Of a DNA stretch of 64,000 nucleotides, positions 7,967 through 16,150 are shown one piece after another. The translations under genes were made by a program, and so were the position numbers. Within the stretch, counting starts at the first letter, position 1. Each line of letters starts with the position of its first letter. Below the pieces are notes generated by a model. The model was not told the origin of the DNA and searched no databases. It was given only the letters and a program-made list of their open reading frames with translations. The DNA comes from Halorarum halophilum (lineage in GTDB: Archaea; Halobacteriota; Halobacteria; Halobacteriales; Haloferacaceae): positions 806,001-870,000 of the forward strand of contig NZ_CP058529.1 in assembly GCF_013401515.1 (NCBI RefSeq), read 5' to 3'.

Positions 7967-8248
7967 ATGGCGCAGACCCCATCGATCGAGGAGGTCGACG
8001 AGGGAGACGACTACTACCACGTCCGCTACCGCGACCCGGACGACTTCGACGCCATCCGCACGCCCGATTGGGCGGAGAAACCGGCCGGGTCGGTCGTCGA
8101 GGACGCCGAGGTCCGCACCGGCCACCAGGAAGGGGGGGACGACGACGACTGGGAGATCCAGAGCGTCCTCGTCCCAGTGGGGAAGGTGGACGACGAGGAC
8201 GAGGCCCGGGAGAAGGCCGACCAGATCGTCGAGAAGATCGAGTCCTGA
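7967..8248 (+). CDS. Conserved-looking small acidic haloarchaeal protein
   Basis: A 93-residue, extremely acidic soluble protein (DEGDDYYHVRYRDPDDF near the start, then HQEGGDDDDWEIQSVLVP, then a C-terminal amphipathic helix). The alternating strand pattern in the middle (VLVPVGKV) followed by the helix suggests a small alpha/beta domain. I do not recognise a named family. Its stop codon is followed, in the same frame, by a fragment of a short-chain dehydrogenase, which appears to be a relic and not part of this gene. Confidence 0.65.
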   Translation: MAQTPSIEEVDEGDDYYHVRYRDPDDFDAIRTPDWAEKPAGSVVEDAEVRTGHQEGGDDDDWEIQSVLVPVGKVDDEDEAREKADQIVEKIES

Positions 8249-8425
8249 GTCGCGCGCGACCTCGAAGTCGCCGAGATCGCCGAGCAGACGGGACCGGACA
8301 ACCTCTTCACCGTCATCCTCCATCCGGAGGACGTGAGCGCCGCGTTCATGTGTCTCTCCAGCGACGACGCGCGGTTCGTGACCGGCGGCGCGCTCCCGGT
8401 GGCGGCCGGCGCGACGGCGCTCTGA
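8249..8425 (+). pseudogene. C-terminal remnant of a short-chain dehydrogenase
   Basis: Immediately after the preceding stop, in the same frame, 58 codons encode a sequence ending HPEDVSAAFMCLSSDDARF then VTGGALPVAAGATAL and TGA. This is the unmistakable C-terminal end of classical SDR oxidoreductases (usual form DVA-x-A-V-x-FLASDDARYVTG-x-x-LPVDGG). There is no start codon context, no Rossmann glycine motif and no YxxxK, so it is a decayed fragment. The Asp-Gly usual near the end is replaced by Ala-Ala. Confidence 0.75.
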
Positions 8426-8530
8426 GACCGGGACCCCGAATCGGCTCGGACGACCCGGGACGGCCGAGATGGCGGACCGCCGGAGCCGCGGGGCCGAAGC
8501 TTCTTGTCGTCACCCTGAAAACCCGAGGCC

Positions 8531-9784
8531 ATGGCTACCGCGGCGTCGCTCTCCGAACCGCAGGTCCTCGCCCACGCGAAGCGCCGTCTGTTCCCGGAGA
8601 CCGACGAGCCGAACACGTACGCCGTCTGCGACACGCAGTTCGGGACGGACGAGTGGCTCCACGGCGAGCCCATCCCGGCCGAGGTCCGCGAGCGACTCGC
8701 GCCGTTCAACCACGTCCGGGTCGGCTCGGGCTATCCCGACCTGGTCGGCGTCCGCGTGCTCGAGGACGACCTCCTCGCCGTCGAGCGGTTCGGCGAGCAC
8801 CCGCCCCTGATCGCGATCGAGGCGAAGGGGTACACCGGCACCGGGACGGCGGACGTCGAGCGAGGCGTCGTCCAGGCGTACGATCGGCTCCACGAGGCGA
8901 ACGCCGCGTACCTTGCCGCGCCGGACGACTCGATCACGCAGTCGGTTCGGACGCTCGCCCGCGAGTTGAACGTCGGCGTCCTCGGCGTCGACGCGGACGG
9001 TCGCGTCGATCCGCTGGAGGTTCCGCGCGTCGTCGGCAACCGCACCTCCGACGAGGCGACGGCGATCCGGTTCCAGGCCACGGCCCAGGGGGTCGCCGAC
9101 AGGTCGTTCGGCCTGAACCACCCGAAGAACTACCTCGGGGTCCCCCTCGCGCTGTACCATCCGGGCGAGACGTGGGACGTCCTGGCGGAGCGCGTCGTCG
9201 GAGCCGTCGACGGCGCCCGTTCCGGTGCCGCGTTCCTCGGACTCGTGGAGGAGGGACCACGTGGCGTGGAACTCACCCCGATGGGTCGGGAGGTCGTCCG
9301 GTTCGCCCTCGGTCGGTACGGGTCGGTCGACGCCGCGCTGGACGAGTTCGACGACTGGCGTGGCTCGCGGGGCCGGTTCTGCGACGTCGCCCCCGACTGG
9401 GGGCTGCTCACGCGTCGCGTCGTCTGGACGTACCCCGCGACGCGACTGCTGGTCGAGGAACTCCAGACGATGCACGGGGACGGGATCGCCGACCCGTCGC
9501 TCGTCGACCTCGTCGAGTGGCTCCACGTCCACCACCCGACGTTCACCGTCGAACTGTTCGTCCGGGGAACCGACGAAGTCCGCAGTCGAGTTCTCGACGG
9601 TGACGGCGACCTGCGGGTCGGCGAACTCCGCGACGGGGACGTCTACCACTCGCCCACGGTCTTCCAGCTGAAGGCGATGCTGTACCACGCCGGGATCGTG
9701 ACGGACCGCGGCGCCGAACCCTCCCGGCTCGACCCGACGAGCGACTCCTGGGCGCTGCGGGAGCCGCTCTCGAGCAGTTCCTGA
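8531..9784 (+). CDS. Orphan protein with PD-(D/E)XK nuclease-like N-terminal domain
   Basis: A 417-residue soluble protein. The first ~140 residues have the layout of a PD-(D/E)XK nuclease: GYPDLVGV (Asp70), then a hydrophobic strand ending IEAKGY (Glu97, Lys99), then a helix with VVQAYDRL (Gln115) and a strand AYLAAP. The later part has no motif I know, although residues about 195-300 (VEEGPRGVELTPMGREVVRFALG) look like a winged-helix module. There is no helicase, methyltransferase or Cas gene nearby, so it is not an obvious restriction or CRISPR component. Possible roles include a DNA-repair or defence nuclease; this is inference from the motif alone. The 5' side starts at ATG after an unrelated gap. 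Confidence 0.7.
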   Translation: MATAASLSEPQVLAHAKRRLFPETDEPNTYAVCDTQFGTDEWLHGEPIPAEVRERLAPFNHVRVGSGYPDLVGVRVLEDDLLAVERFGEHPPLIAIEAKGYTGTGTADVERGVVQAYDRLHEANAAYLAAPDDSITQSVRTLARELNVGVLGVDADGRVDPLEVPRVVGNRTSDEATAIRFQATAQGVADRSFGLNHPKNYLGVPLALYHPGETWDVLAERVVGAVDGARSGAAFLGLVEEGPRGVELTPMGREVVRFALGRYGSVDAALDEFDDWRGSRGRFCDVAPDWGLLTRRVVWTYPATRLLVEELQTMHGDGIADPSLVDLVEWLHVHHPTFTVELFVRGTDEVRSRVLDGDGDLRVGELRDGDVYHSPTVFQLKAMLYHAGIVTDRGAEPSRLDPTSDSWALREPLSSSS

Positions 9785-9979
9785 GTTTTCCGGCAGCGGG
9801 TACGACCTCGGCCTGAACTCCGACGAGCCGACGCGGCGTCGGGAGCTGTCGAGCCGGCCAAACCGGACCCGATCGAATCCCGTCACCAACCGGTCGTTAT
9901 CAGATCGGAAACCGGCAGAGGAACGTTTATCACACTCTGCCAGTTGGGAGCGGTAAGGCCCCGTTACCGGGGGAGTACG

Positions 9980-10720
9980 ATGACTGTACGCGACGACGAC
10001 CCGCGATTCGGTGATAGCTACGTTCGACAGGAGTTGGACTCGCCTACCGGCGGCCGCGTGACCCTGGTCGGCGTGGTCCACGACCATCCGGCGAGCACCT
10101 ACCGCGTTCGGACGGTGGTCGACGCCGTCGACCCCGACGTGCTCGCCCTGGAACTCCCGCCTCTCGCCGTCGGACTCTTCGAACAGTACGCGGAGGGGGA
10201 GCGGACGCCGCCGACGTTCGGTGGCGAGATGAGCGCGGCGATCCAGGCCGCACGGACCGACGCGGTCGCCGGGATCGACGGTCCCGACCGCGCGTTCTAC
10301 CGGCGGCTGGTCCGAACCCTCTCGAGGGAACGGCCGTCCCGGCCCGAGGCGAAGCGGATCCTGTCGGGCCTCGCCTCGGCATCGAAGCGCGCGGTGGTCT
10401 GCCGGGTGGCCGGCGCTCTGGCCGCCCGGACCGGCGTTCGCCTGGAGGTCGACGTGCCCGTCGCGCACGACTGCACCTGGGCGGACGACCCCGAGGACCA
10501 GGCCGCGGACGAGCGGAGACAGATCCGGCAGTCCCAGGCGCTTACGAGCGCGCTCGGACCGTGTACCGCGTCACGAGCCACGGCGTTCCGCGACGCGACG
10601 CGGGAGGCACACATGGCGGATCGGCTGGCCGACCTCCGGGAGACCGGGAGCGTCGTAGCCGTCGTGGGGATCGATCACCTCGACCCGCTGTCGGAGTTGC
10701 TGGACGGAACGGGGAACTGA
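9980..10720 (+). CDS. TraB/TIKI-family protein, soluble
   Basis: A 246-residue protein with the conserved blocks of the TraB/PrgY/GumN (TIKI) superfamily: VTLVGVVHDHPAS near the N-terminus, VLALELPP with the conserved Glu, REAHMADRLADLR, and VVAVVGIDHLDPL near the C-terminus. TIKI proteins in animals are metalloproteases and PrgY blocks peptide pheromones; archaeal versions are uncharacterised. Most archaeal TraB proteins carry C-terminal membrane helices; this one ends right after the last motif. ATG 9980 is chosen over 9944 because GGGGGAG precedes it and a GTTTATC box lies at about 9925. Confidence 0.8.
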   Translation: MTVRDDDPRFGDSYVRQELDSPTGGRVTLVGVVHDHPASTYRVRTVVDAVDPDVLALELPPLAVGLFEQYAEGERTPPTFGGEMSAAIQAARTDAVAGIDGPDRAFYRRLVRTLSRERPSRPEAKRILSGLASASKRAVVCRVAGALAARTGVRLEVDVPVAHDCTWADDPEDQAADERRQIRQSQALTSALGPCTASRATAFRDATREAHMADRLADLRETGSVVAVVGIDHLDPLSELLDGTGN

Positions 10721-10826
10721 CGCCGACCGCTACTCCACCTTCGATTTCGACCGTGGCCTGACGAGAACCGACTACTCTTCGAGACCAAGACGTCACTCGT
10801 CACGGTCGGCACGTACCACAGAAGGA

Positions 10827-10901
10827 TGCTCCGGCGGGGATTTGAACCCCGGTCATTGCCTCGAGAGGGCAATATGATTGGCCGGACTACACTACCAGAG
10901 C
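10827..10901 (-). tRNA. tRNA-Glu (CTC)
   Basis: On the minus strand a 75-base cloverleaf reads acceptor GCTCTGG paired with CCGGAGC, a T-arm with GGTTCAAATCC, and anticodon stem TTGCC/GGCAA enclosing loop CTCTCGA, so the anticodon is CTC (Glu). The discriminator is A and CCA is not encoded. A TTTTAA box at about 10945-10950 is the likely promoter. Confidence 0.95.
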
Positions 10902-11162
10902 GTGCATCGCACAGCGTCAGTGCGCACCAGCAGATAGCGCGGACCACATTAAAACGGTGTCGCTTCGACGCCGCCGTGTGGCGGATTGGCGCGGTTGCTT
11001 CCCCGCTTCCGACCCCCTCCCGGTGATCCGGTATCGTCAGACTCTCGAACTGCAGGTCCCGTCGGAACGGAACTCGGGAACGTGGACGAACGGTCGAGCG
11101 TATGAAGGGACGAACGGCCGGCCGGCGAAACCGCCTAATGCCCTCCGCCGGCACATTCCACC

Positions 11163-11885
11163 ATGACGACGGTCACCGTCTGGAACGAGTACCGACAGGA
11201 GCGGGAGCAGGAGGAGGTCGCGGAGGTCTACCCCGACGGCATCCACGTCGCCGTCGCCGACGCGCTCGACGGGTACGGGTTCGACACTCGAACGGCCACC
11301 CTCGACGAACCGGAGCACGGCCTCACCGAGGAGGTCCTCGACGGGACGGACGTGTTGCTCTGGTGGGGCCACGAGGCGCACGACGAGGTGACCGACGAGG
11401 TCGTCGACCGGGTTCAGGAACGGGTCCTGGAGGGGATGGGATTCGTCGTGCTCCACTCGGCCCACTTCTCGAAGCCCTTCCGGCGACTGATGGGTACGAG
11501 CGGGTCGCTGGAGTGGCGCGAGACCGGCGAGCGCGAGCGCGTCTGGACGATCGAACCGGGCCATCCCATCGCCGCGGGCGTCGACGGCCCGATCGAACTC
11601 CCGCGCTCCGAGATGTACGGCGAACCGTTCGACGTTCCGCGGCCGGAGGCCACCGTCTTCACCTCGTGGTTCGAGGGTGGGGAGGTGTTCCGGTCGGGCT
11701 GTTGCTGGACTCGGGGGAACGGTCGGGTGTTCTACTTCCGGCCGGGCCACGAGACGTACCCGATCTACCACGACGGGACGATCCAGCGGGTGCTCGCGAA
11801 CGCCTGCGAGTGGGTTGCGGGGACCGCTGACGCGCCGGCCCCGGAGGCCCGAAACGTGGAACCTCGGGAGCCGCTGGAGGACTGA
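11163..11885 (+). CDS. ThuA-like (trehalose utilisation/glutamine amidotransferase fold) protein
   Basis: A 240-residue soluble protein of the ThuA family, which adopts a class I glutamine-amidotransferase-like fold and is often linked to sugar metabolism. Visible landmarks are the N-terminal strand [36 protein letters not shown], the strand [15 protein letters not shown], and [17 protein letters not shown] near the end. No sugar-uptake or glycosidase genes are adjacent, so the substrate is open. The gene is convergent with the amidohydrolase, 38 bases apart. Confidence 0.85.
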   Translation: MTTVTVWNEYRQEREQEEVAEVYPDGIHVAVADALDGYGFDTRTATLDEPEHGLTEEVLDGTDVLLWWGHEAHDEVTDEVVDRVQERVLEGMGFVVLHSAHFSKPFRRLMGTSGSLEWRETGERERVWTIEPGHPIAAGVDGPIELPRSEMYGEPFDVPRPEATVFTSWFEGGEVFRSGCCWTRGNGRVFYFRPGHETYPIYHDGTIQRVLANACEWVAGTADAPAPEARNVEPREPLED

Positions 11886-11923
11886 TTCGAGGGGAACGCG
11901 GACCGACCGCCGACTCCGACCGC

Positions 11924-13072
11924 TCAGACGACGTGAACGCCGTCGGCGAACACGTGCTCCGGATCGGTCCACGCGTCCGCGTCCTCGGCGGGGTTCGAGT
12001 CGAGGACGACGAGGTCAGCGCGGTAACCCTCCGCGACCCTGCCGACGTCGTCGAGGCCGCAGAGCTCCGCCCCGTTCACGGTCGCCGCCTCGAGCGCCTC
12101 CGCGGGCGTCATCCCGTGCTCGACCATGTAGCCCATCTCCTGGGGGATGTCGCCGAAGTAGTTGAACGGCGTGCCGGCGTCGGTCCCCATCGCGACCGTG
12201 ACGCCCTCGGCGGCCGTGTGGTCGAAGGAGGTGACGAACGACTCCGCGGAGGCCTCCGCCTTCGCCATCGCCGACGCGGGGATGCCGGCGTCGGGGTTGT
12301 CGACGATGTTGAACAGCGCGCTCGCCGTCGGCACCCAGTAGGTGCCCGCGTCGGCCATCGCCGCCGCCGCCTCCCGGTCCATGAACGTCCCGTGCTCGAT
12401 GCTCGTGATGCCGGCGTCGACGGCGTTGAGCAGGCCCTCCCTCCCGTGGGCGTGGGCCGCGGTCGGCACGCCCTTCGCGGACGCGGCGTCGACGAGCGCC
12501 TCGATCTCCTCGTAGGTGAGTTCGGGGGCGCCGGTCTGTGCGCCCTCGGTGAGGACGCCGCCGGTCGCCATGCACTTCACGACGTCCGCGCCGCGCTTGA
12601 GCTGTTCGCGGGCCGCCCGGCGGACCTCGTCGGGGCCGTCGGCCTCCCGGCCGAACCAGTGGCCGTGTCCGCCGGTCATGGTGACGTTCTCCCCGCAGGC
12701 GAGCACGCGTGGGCCGACGAGCTTCCCCGCGGCGACCGCCGTCCCGGCGTCGAGCGCGAGCGTGCTCGGCGCTCCGAGATCGCGGATGGTCGTCACGCCC
12801 GCCTCGACCGCCGCACGGAGGTTCGCGGCGGCGACGTACGCGTGTTCGAAGTCGCTCTCCGCGATCGCGCTGGCGACGTCCGGTCGCCCGTCCATCATCA
12901 GGTGGACGTGGCTGTCGACGAGCCCCGGCGCGACGAACCGACCCGAGACGTCCGTCTCCGCGTCGCCGTAACCCACGTCGCCGACGGCGATGATCTCGCC
13001 GGCCTCGACCGCGACGTCGGCCTCCCGGGTCCCGTCAGCGTCGACGACCGTCCCGTTCCGTAGCACGTGCAT
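11924..13072 (-). CDS. Amidohydrolase-superfamily metal-dependent hydrolase
   Basis: A 382-residue cytoplasmic hydrolase of the imidazolonepropionase/prolidase-like branch of the amidohydrolase superfamily. Metal ligands are visible: HVH (His55, His57), the probable carboxylated Lys166 in VVKCMATGG, HAHG, IEHGTF and the Asp of MGTDAGTPF. An N-terminal beta-sandwich strand set (VLRNGTVVDADG) and a C-terminal one (GYRADLVVLDSNP) frame the barrel. The substrate is unknown; di- or cyclic peptides are common for this branch. ATG 13072 is preferred to an in-frame start at 13147, whose extra codons are Thr/Pro/Arg-rich. Confidence 0.85.
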   Translation of the reverse strand: MHVLRNGTVVDADGTREADVAVEAGEIIAVGDVGYGDAETDVSGRFVAPGLVDSHVHLMMDGRPDVASAIAESDFEHAYVAAANLRAAVEAGVTTIRDLGAPSTLALDAGTAVAAGKLVGPRVLACGENVTMTGGHGHWFGREADGPDEVRRAAREQLKRGADVVKCMATGGVLTEGAQTGAPELTYEEIEALVDAASAKGVPTAAHAHGREGLLNAVDAGITSIEHGTFMDREAAAAMADAGTYWVPTASALFNIVDNPDAGIPASAMAKAEASAESFVTSFDHTAAEGVTVAMGTDAGTPFNYFGDIPQEMGYMVEHGMTPAEALEAATVNGAELCGLDDVGRVAEGYRADLVVLDSNPAEDADAWTDPEHVFADGVHVV

Positions 13073-13253
13073 GGGGAGTGCCTTCGAGCACCGCGGCGTA
13101 AAGGCCGCGGTAGGGCGTGCGGTTGCCGGTATAGTTGGGTCGGCCACCGTGAATGGGACGGGCCGGGTACTCGCTACGTCGAGTCAGCCGAGGCTCGTCG
13201 GATGGTCGGGCGTCGCACGCCGCTCGAAAAAACAGGGGTCGCGGACCGGGGGT

Positions 13254-14588
13254 CTACGCTTCGAAGTCGATGGCGTCGAGCTGCTCGAGGTTGCCCTCGA
13301 CGCTCGTGTTGAACTGGAAGTACTCGTAGGTCACGGCCTGCATGTCGCCGTTCTCGTCGAAGTCGACGTTCGAGGAGGCGCCCTGGTAGTACACCGCCTC
13401 GCCGTTCGCGGCCATGCGGACACCCTCCGCGAGGTTCGCGGGCGTGATCTCGGTGCCGTCGTTCGGGTTCGCCACGTTCCGCATCTGCTCCTTGATGGCG
13501 TCGCCGCTGTTCTCGCCAGCGGCCGCGTTGGCGAGCAGGCACACCGCGGTGGCGTCGTACGCCTGGGCGTTGAACACGCCGGGTGCGCGGCCGTACTCGT
13601 CCTGGTACTGCTGGTTGAACGCGTCCGTGCCGGGACCCTGTGCGAGCGGGGAGGTCCCGTAGACGTTGGCCATGTCGTTACCGACCTCGTCCGGGAGCGT
13701 GCCGTCGCGCAGGCCGTCGGTCACCATGATGTCGGTGTCCGCGCTGTACTCCGCGTAGAAGTCGCGGAAGATCTGGATCCCCGAGGCGGGGTAGCCGATA
13801 ACGACCAGCAGGTCCGGGTCGCCGCCCATCGCGTTCGAGAGCGGCGAGGAGTAGGACGACTGCTCCTTCTCGAAGGCGACTTCGGACTGCACCGTCCCGC
13901 CCTGCTCGCCGCTGAAGGCGTCCACGAACGCGCCGTTGAGTGCCTGGCCGTAGTCGTTGTTCACGTACATGACCGACGCCGTCGAGCTTCCGAGCTTCTC
14001 GGCGGCGGCCTGGGCCATCACCGGCCCCTGCAGGGCGTCCGACGGGCACGTACGGTAGATGAGGTTGTCGTCCTCGAGGTTTGAGATGCTCGGGTTCGTC
14101 GACGCGGGCGAGCAGCCGACGATGCCGTTCGGGATGAACGTCTGCTGGTACACCTGGAGGCTCACCGCGGAGGACGCCGCGCCGGTGACGGACGGGACGC
14201 CCGAGCTCGCGAACGAGTTGGCGGCCTGGACGCCGGCCTGCGGGTCGGTCTGCGTGTCCTCCTCCTGGATGTTGACCGTGACCGGGAGGTCCTCGCCGTC
14301 GAGGACTGCCGCGGGGAGGATGGCGCCGTCCCGGATGGTGCCGCCGAGGGACGCGAGGTCGCCGGTGACCGGCATGAGCACGCCGTGGTTGATGGTCCGG
14401 CTCTCGCCGCCGGAGTCGTCCGGCGTGTCCGTCCCGGTGTCCCCGGGCTCGGGGGTGTCCCCGCCGCCGTTTCCATCGCCGTTCCCGTCACCGTTTCCGC
14501 CGTTCTGCGTAATGCAGCCGGCGAGTCCGATGACGCCGGCACCTCCGACGCTCTTCAGCATGTCGCGACGGTCGATATCACGTACCAT
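13254..14588 (-). CDS. Branched-chain amino acid ABC-type substrate-binding lipoprotein
   Basis: A 444-residue periplasmic-binding-type protein of the LivK family. The N-terminus carries a Tat lipoprotein signal, RR at 7-8 and lipobox LAGC with Cys25, followed by an acidic Gly/Asn/Asp/Thr-rich tether. The mature part begins INHGVLMPVTGDLASLGG, the standard first strand of LivK proteins, and keeps VYVNND-type and DLLVVIGYPASG segments. It acts outside the membrane. A TTTATAT box about 28 bases upstream points to leaderless initiation at ATG 14588, not the ATG at 14600. No LivHMGF permease or ATPase genes are next to it, so its transporter must be elsewhere. Confidence 0.9.
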   Translation of the reverse strand: MVRDIDRRDMLKSVGGAGVIGLAGCITQNGGNGDGNGDGNGGGDTPEPGDTGTDTPDDSGGESRTINHGVLMPVTGDLASLGGTIRDGAILPAAVLDGEDLPVTVNIQEEDTQTDPQAGVQAANSFASSGVPSVTGAASSAVSLQVYQQTFIPNGIVGCSPASTNPSISNLEDDNLIYRTCPSDALQGPVMAQAAAEKLGSSTASVMYVNNDYGQALNGAFVDAFSGEQGGTVQSEVAFEKEQSSYSSPLSNAMGGDPDLLVVIGYPASGIQIFRDFYAEYSADTDIMVTDGLRDGTLPDEVGNDMANVYGTSPLAQGPGTDAFNQQYQDEYGRAPGVFNAQAYDATAVCLLANAAAGENSGDAIKEQMRNVANPNDGTEITPANLAEGVRMAANGEAVYYQGASSNVDFDENGDMQAVTYEYFQFNTSVEGNLEQLDAIDFEA

Positions 14589-14879
14589 ATCGGCGACCAT
14601 GTTCCACCCGGATATAAACTTGTCCGATGAGCGAAGAGGTCCGCACCCGGAGGTTGCGCCCCGTGAACGGGCCGTTCGTGGGCGAATCGGTCGGCGGCCC
14701 GCGATGAGCTCGCCCATTTCCACGGCTGTGCTTGTCAGATCTGATTCCCTCGTCCGGTAGTGATCTGCCGGCAGGCAGTGATTCCGGCGTCCGGTTACGA
14801 TTCACACGCCTGGTGGTGGCTGTCACGCGCGGAGCGCGAGCGATGCGTTCAAACCGCCGGCCGCCGGGGTAACTGGTGA

Positions 14880-15566
14880 ATGACGTACCCCTCGTTCGTC
14901 GTCGGCATCGCCGGGGGTACCGGTGCCGGCAAGACCACCGTCGCGCGGCTCATCACCGAGAACGTGGAGGACTCGGTGACGCGCATCCCGCTCGACAACT
15001 ACTACAGGGACCTCTCGCACCTCGACCTCGAGGAGCGCGAGGAGGTCAACTACGACCACCCGGACGCGTTCGAGTGGGGGCTCCTGCGCGAGCACCTCGA
15101 ACTGCTCCTGTCGGGTCAGCCGGTCGAGATGCCCCAGTACGACTTCGAGATCCACAACCGCGCCGACGAGACCGTCACCGTCGAGCCGACCGACGTCATC
15201 GTCGTCGAGGGCATCCTCGGGCTGTACGACGACGCCATCAACGACATGCTCGACCTCCGTCTCTACGTGGAGACGGACGCCGACGTGCGCATCCTCCGGC
15301 GCATCGAACGCGACGTGGTCCAGCGTGGCCGGGACCTCGAGGGCGTCATCGGCCAGTACCTCTCGACGGTGAAACCGATGCACGAGCAGTTCATCGAGCC
15401 GACGAAGAAGCACGCCGACCTCATCATCCCCGAGGGGGCGAACTCGATGGCGGTCAACCTCCTGCAGGAGCGGCTCCAGAACGAGGTCGACGGCGACGCA
15501 ACGCGCACCTGGGAGCGCGGCGCGCTCGAGAAGCACGTGACCGGCTCCCGCATCGACGGCGAGTAG
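14880..15566 (+). CDS. udk: Uridine kinase
   Basis: A 228-residue P-loop kinase catalysing ATP-dependent phosphorylation of uridine/cytidine to the monophosphate in pyrimidine salvage. The P-loop is GIAGGTGAGKTT at residues 9-20; the RIPLDNYYRDL and NYDHPDAFEW segments are the nucleoside-binding signatures, YDFEIHNR and DVIVVEGILGLY follow, and RRIERDVVQRGR is the lid region. Length matches bacterial and archaeal Udk. The gene stands alone, with a TTCAAACC box about 30 bases before the ATG suggesting a leaderless mRNA. Confidence 0.93.
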   Translation: MTYPSFVVGIAGGTGAGKTTVARLITENVEDSVTRIPLDNYYRDLSHLDLEEREEVNYDHPDAFEWGLLREHLELLLSGQPVEMPQYDFEIHNRADETVTVEPTDVIVVEGILGLYDDAINDMLDLRLYVETDADVRILRRIERDVVQRGRDLEGVIGQYLSTVKPMHEQFIEPTKKHADLIIPEGANSMAVNLLQERLQNEVDGDATRTWERGALEKHVTGSRIDGE

Positions 15567-15712
15567 ACCGCGACTGTAGAGAAACCCCGGCCGTCCGTAC
15601 AGTCCGTACTGCCATCCGCGAGGTCCGTACCACCATGGAGTGCGCAGTCGCGGCACCCGGCGTCGCTCGGCACGGACTGTGACGGCGTGAGAAGCGGAGT
15701 CGGACGACCCGG

Positions 15713-16033
15713 CTACCGGACGAAGGCGTCGGCGCCCTCGTACGTCCAGTACCCCTGTTCGCGCATCGCGGCGCCGACCGCCTTGTGGAAGGCGACGATG
15801 TCGTCGTACTCGGCGTCGTCGTCGATGCCCGCGAAGATGTCGGCGACGGAGACGACGGTGTCGGCGTCGAGTCGGACCGGGTGGTCGCCGAACTCGTCGG
15901 CGTAGTCGCCGGCGCGGAGCGGGAAGTCGTCCTCCTCGTCGATCTTCTTCACGAGTACCGCGTGTCCGTACTTCCGGCGTCCCTCGCTCCCCTCCTCGCC
16001 GTCGGGGTCGTGCGGCCAGTCGTGCGTGCTCAT
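15713..16033 (-). CDS. DUF5785-like haloarchaeal protein
   Basis: A 106-residue acidic soluble protein beginning with DWPHDPDGEEGSEGRRKYGH and continuing with DDFPLRAGDYADEFGDHPVR, then VVSVADIFAGI and a C-terminal GYWTYEGADAFVR. These phrases match what I recall of the DUF5785 family found across haloarchaea; its function is unknown. The much longer open frame upstream of ATG 16033 is antisense to the MFS gene and is not coding. It is divergent from the MFS transporter. Confidence 0.8.
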   Translation of the reverse strand: MSTHDWPHDPDGEEGSEGRRKYGHAVLVKKIDEEDDFPLRAGDYADEFGDHPVRLDADTVVSVADIFAGIDDDAEYDDIVAFHKAVGAAMREQGYWTYEGADAFVR

Positions 16034-16150
16034 GGGTCCCGGTTTGTGAGGGGGGTCGGTTAGCCGTTTCGCTCTGCCGGGACCCGGGGGACTCGGAGAG
16101 GGCTGCCGAGACCGACGCTTACAGGTGGGACAGTCCCGGATATCGGACCA

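Noticed and set aside
7807-9603. A 598-codon open frame on the plus strand overlapping the small acidic protein, SDR relic and PD-(D/E)XK gene
   Set aside because: Its translation is Arg/Pro/Gly-rich and it lies out of frame with recognised coding sequence; it is the GC-rich shadow typical of haloarchaeal DNA.
8531-9784. Reading the PD-(D/E)XK-like gene as a Cas4 or type II restriction enzyme
   Set aside because: No Cas4-type cysteines, no CRISPR repeats and no methyltransferase or specificity gene are present in the window.
14430-14515. Short tandem-like GC-rich repeats suggestive of a minisatellite
   Set aside because: They encode the Gly/Asn/Asp/Thr tether of the substrate-binding lipoprotein, a normal feature of haloarchaeal lipoproteins.
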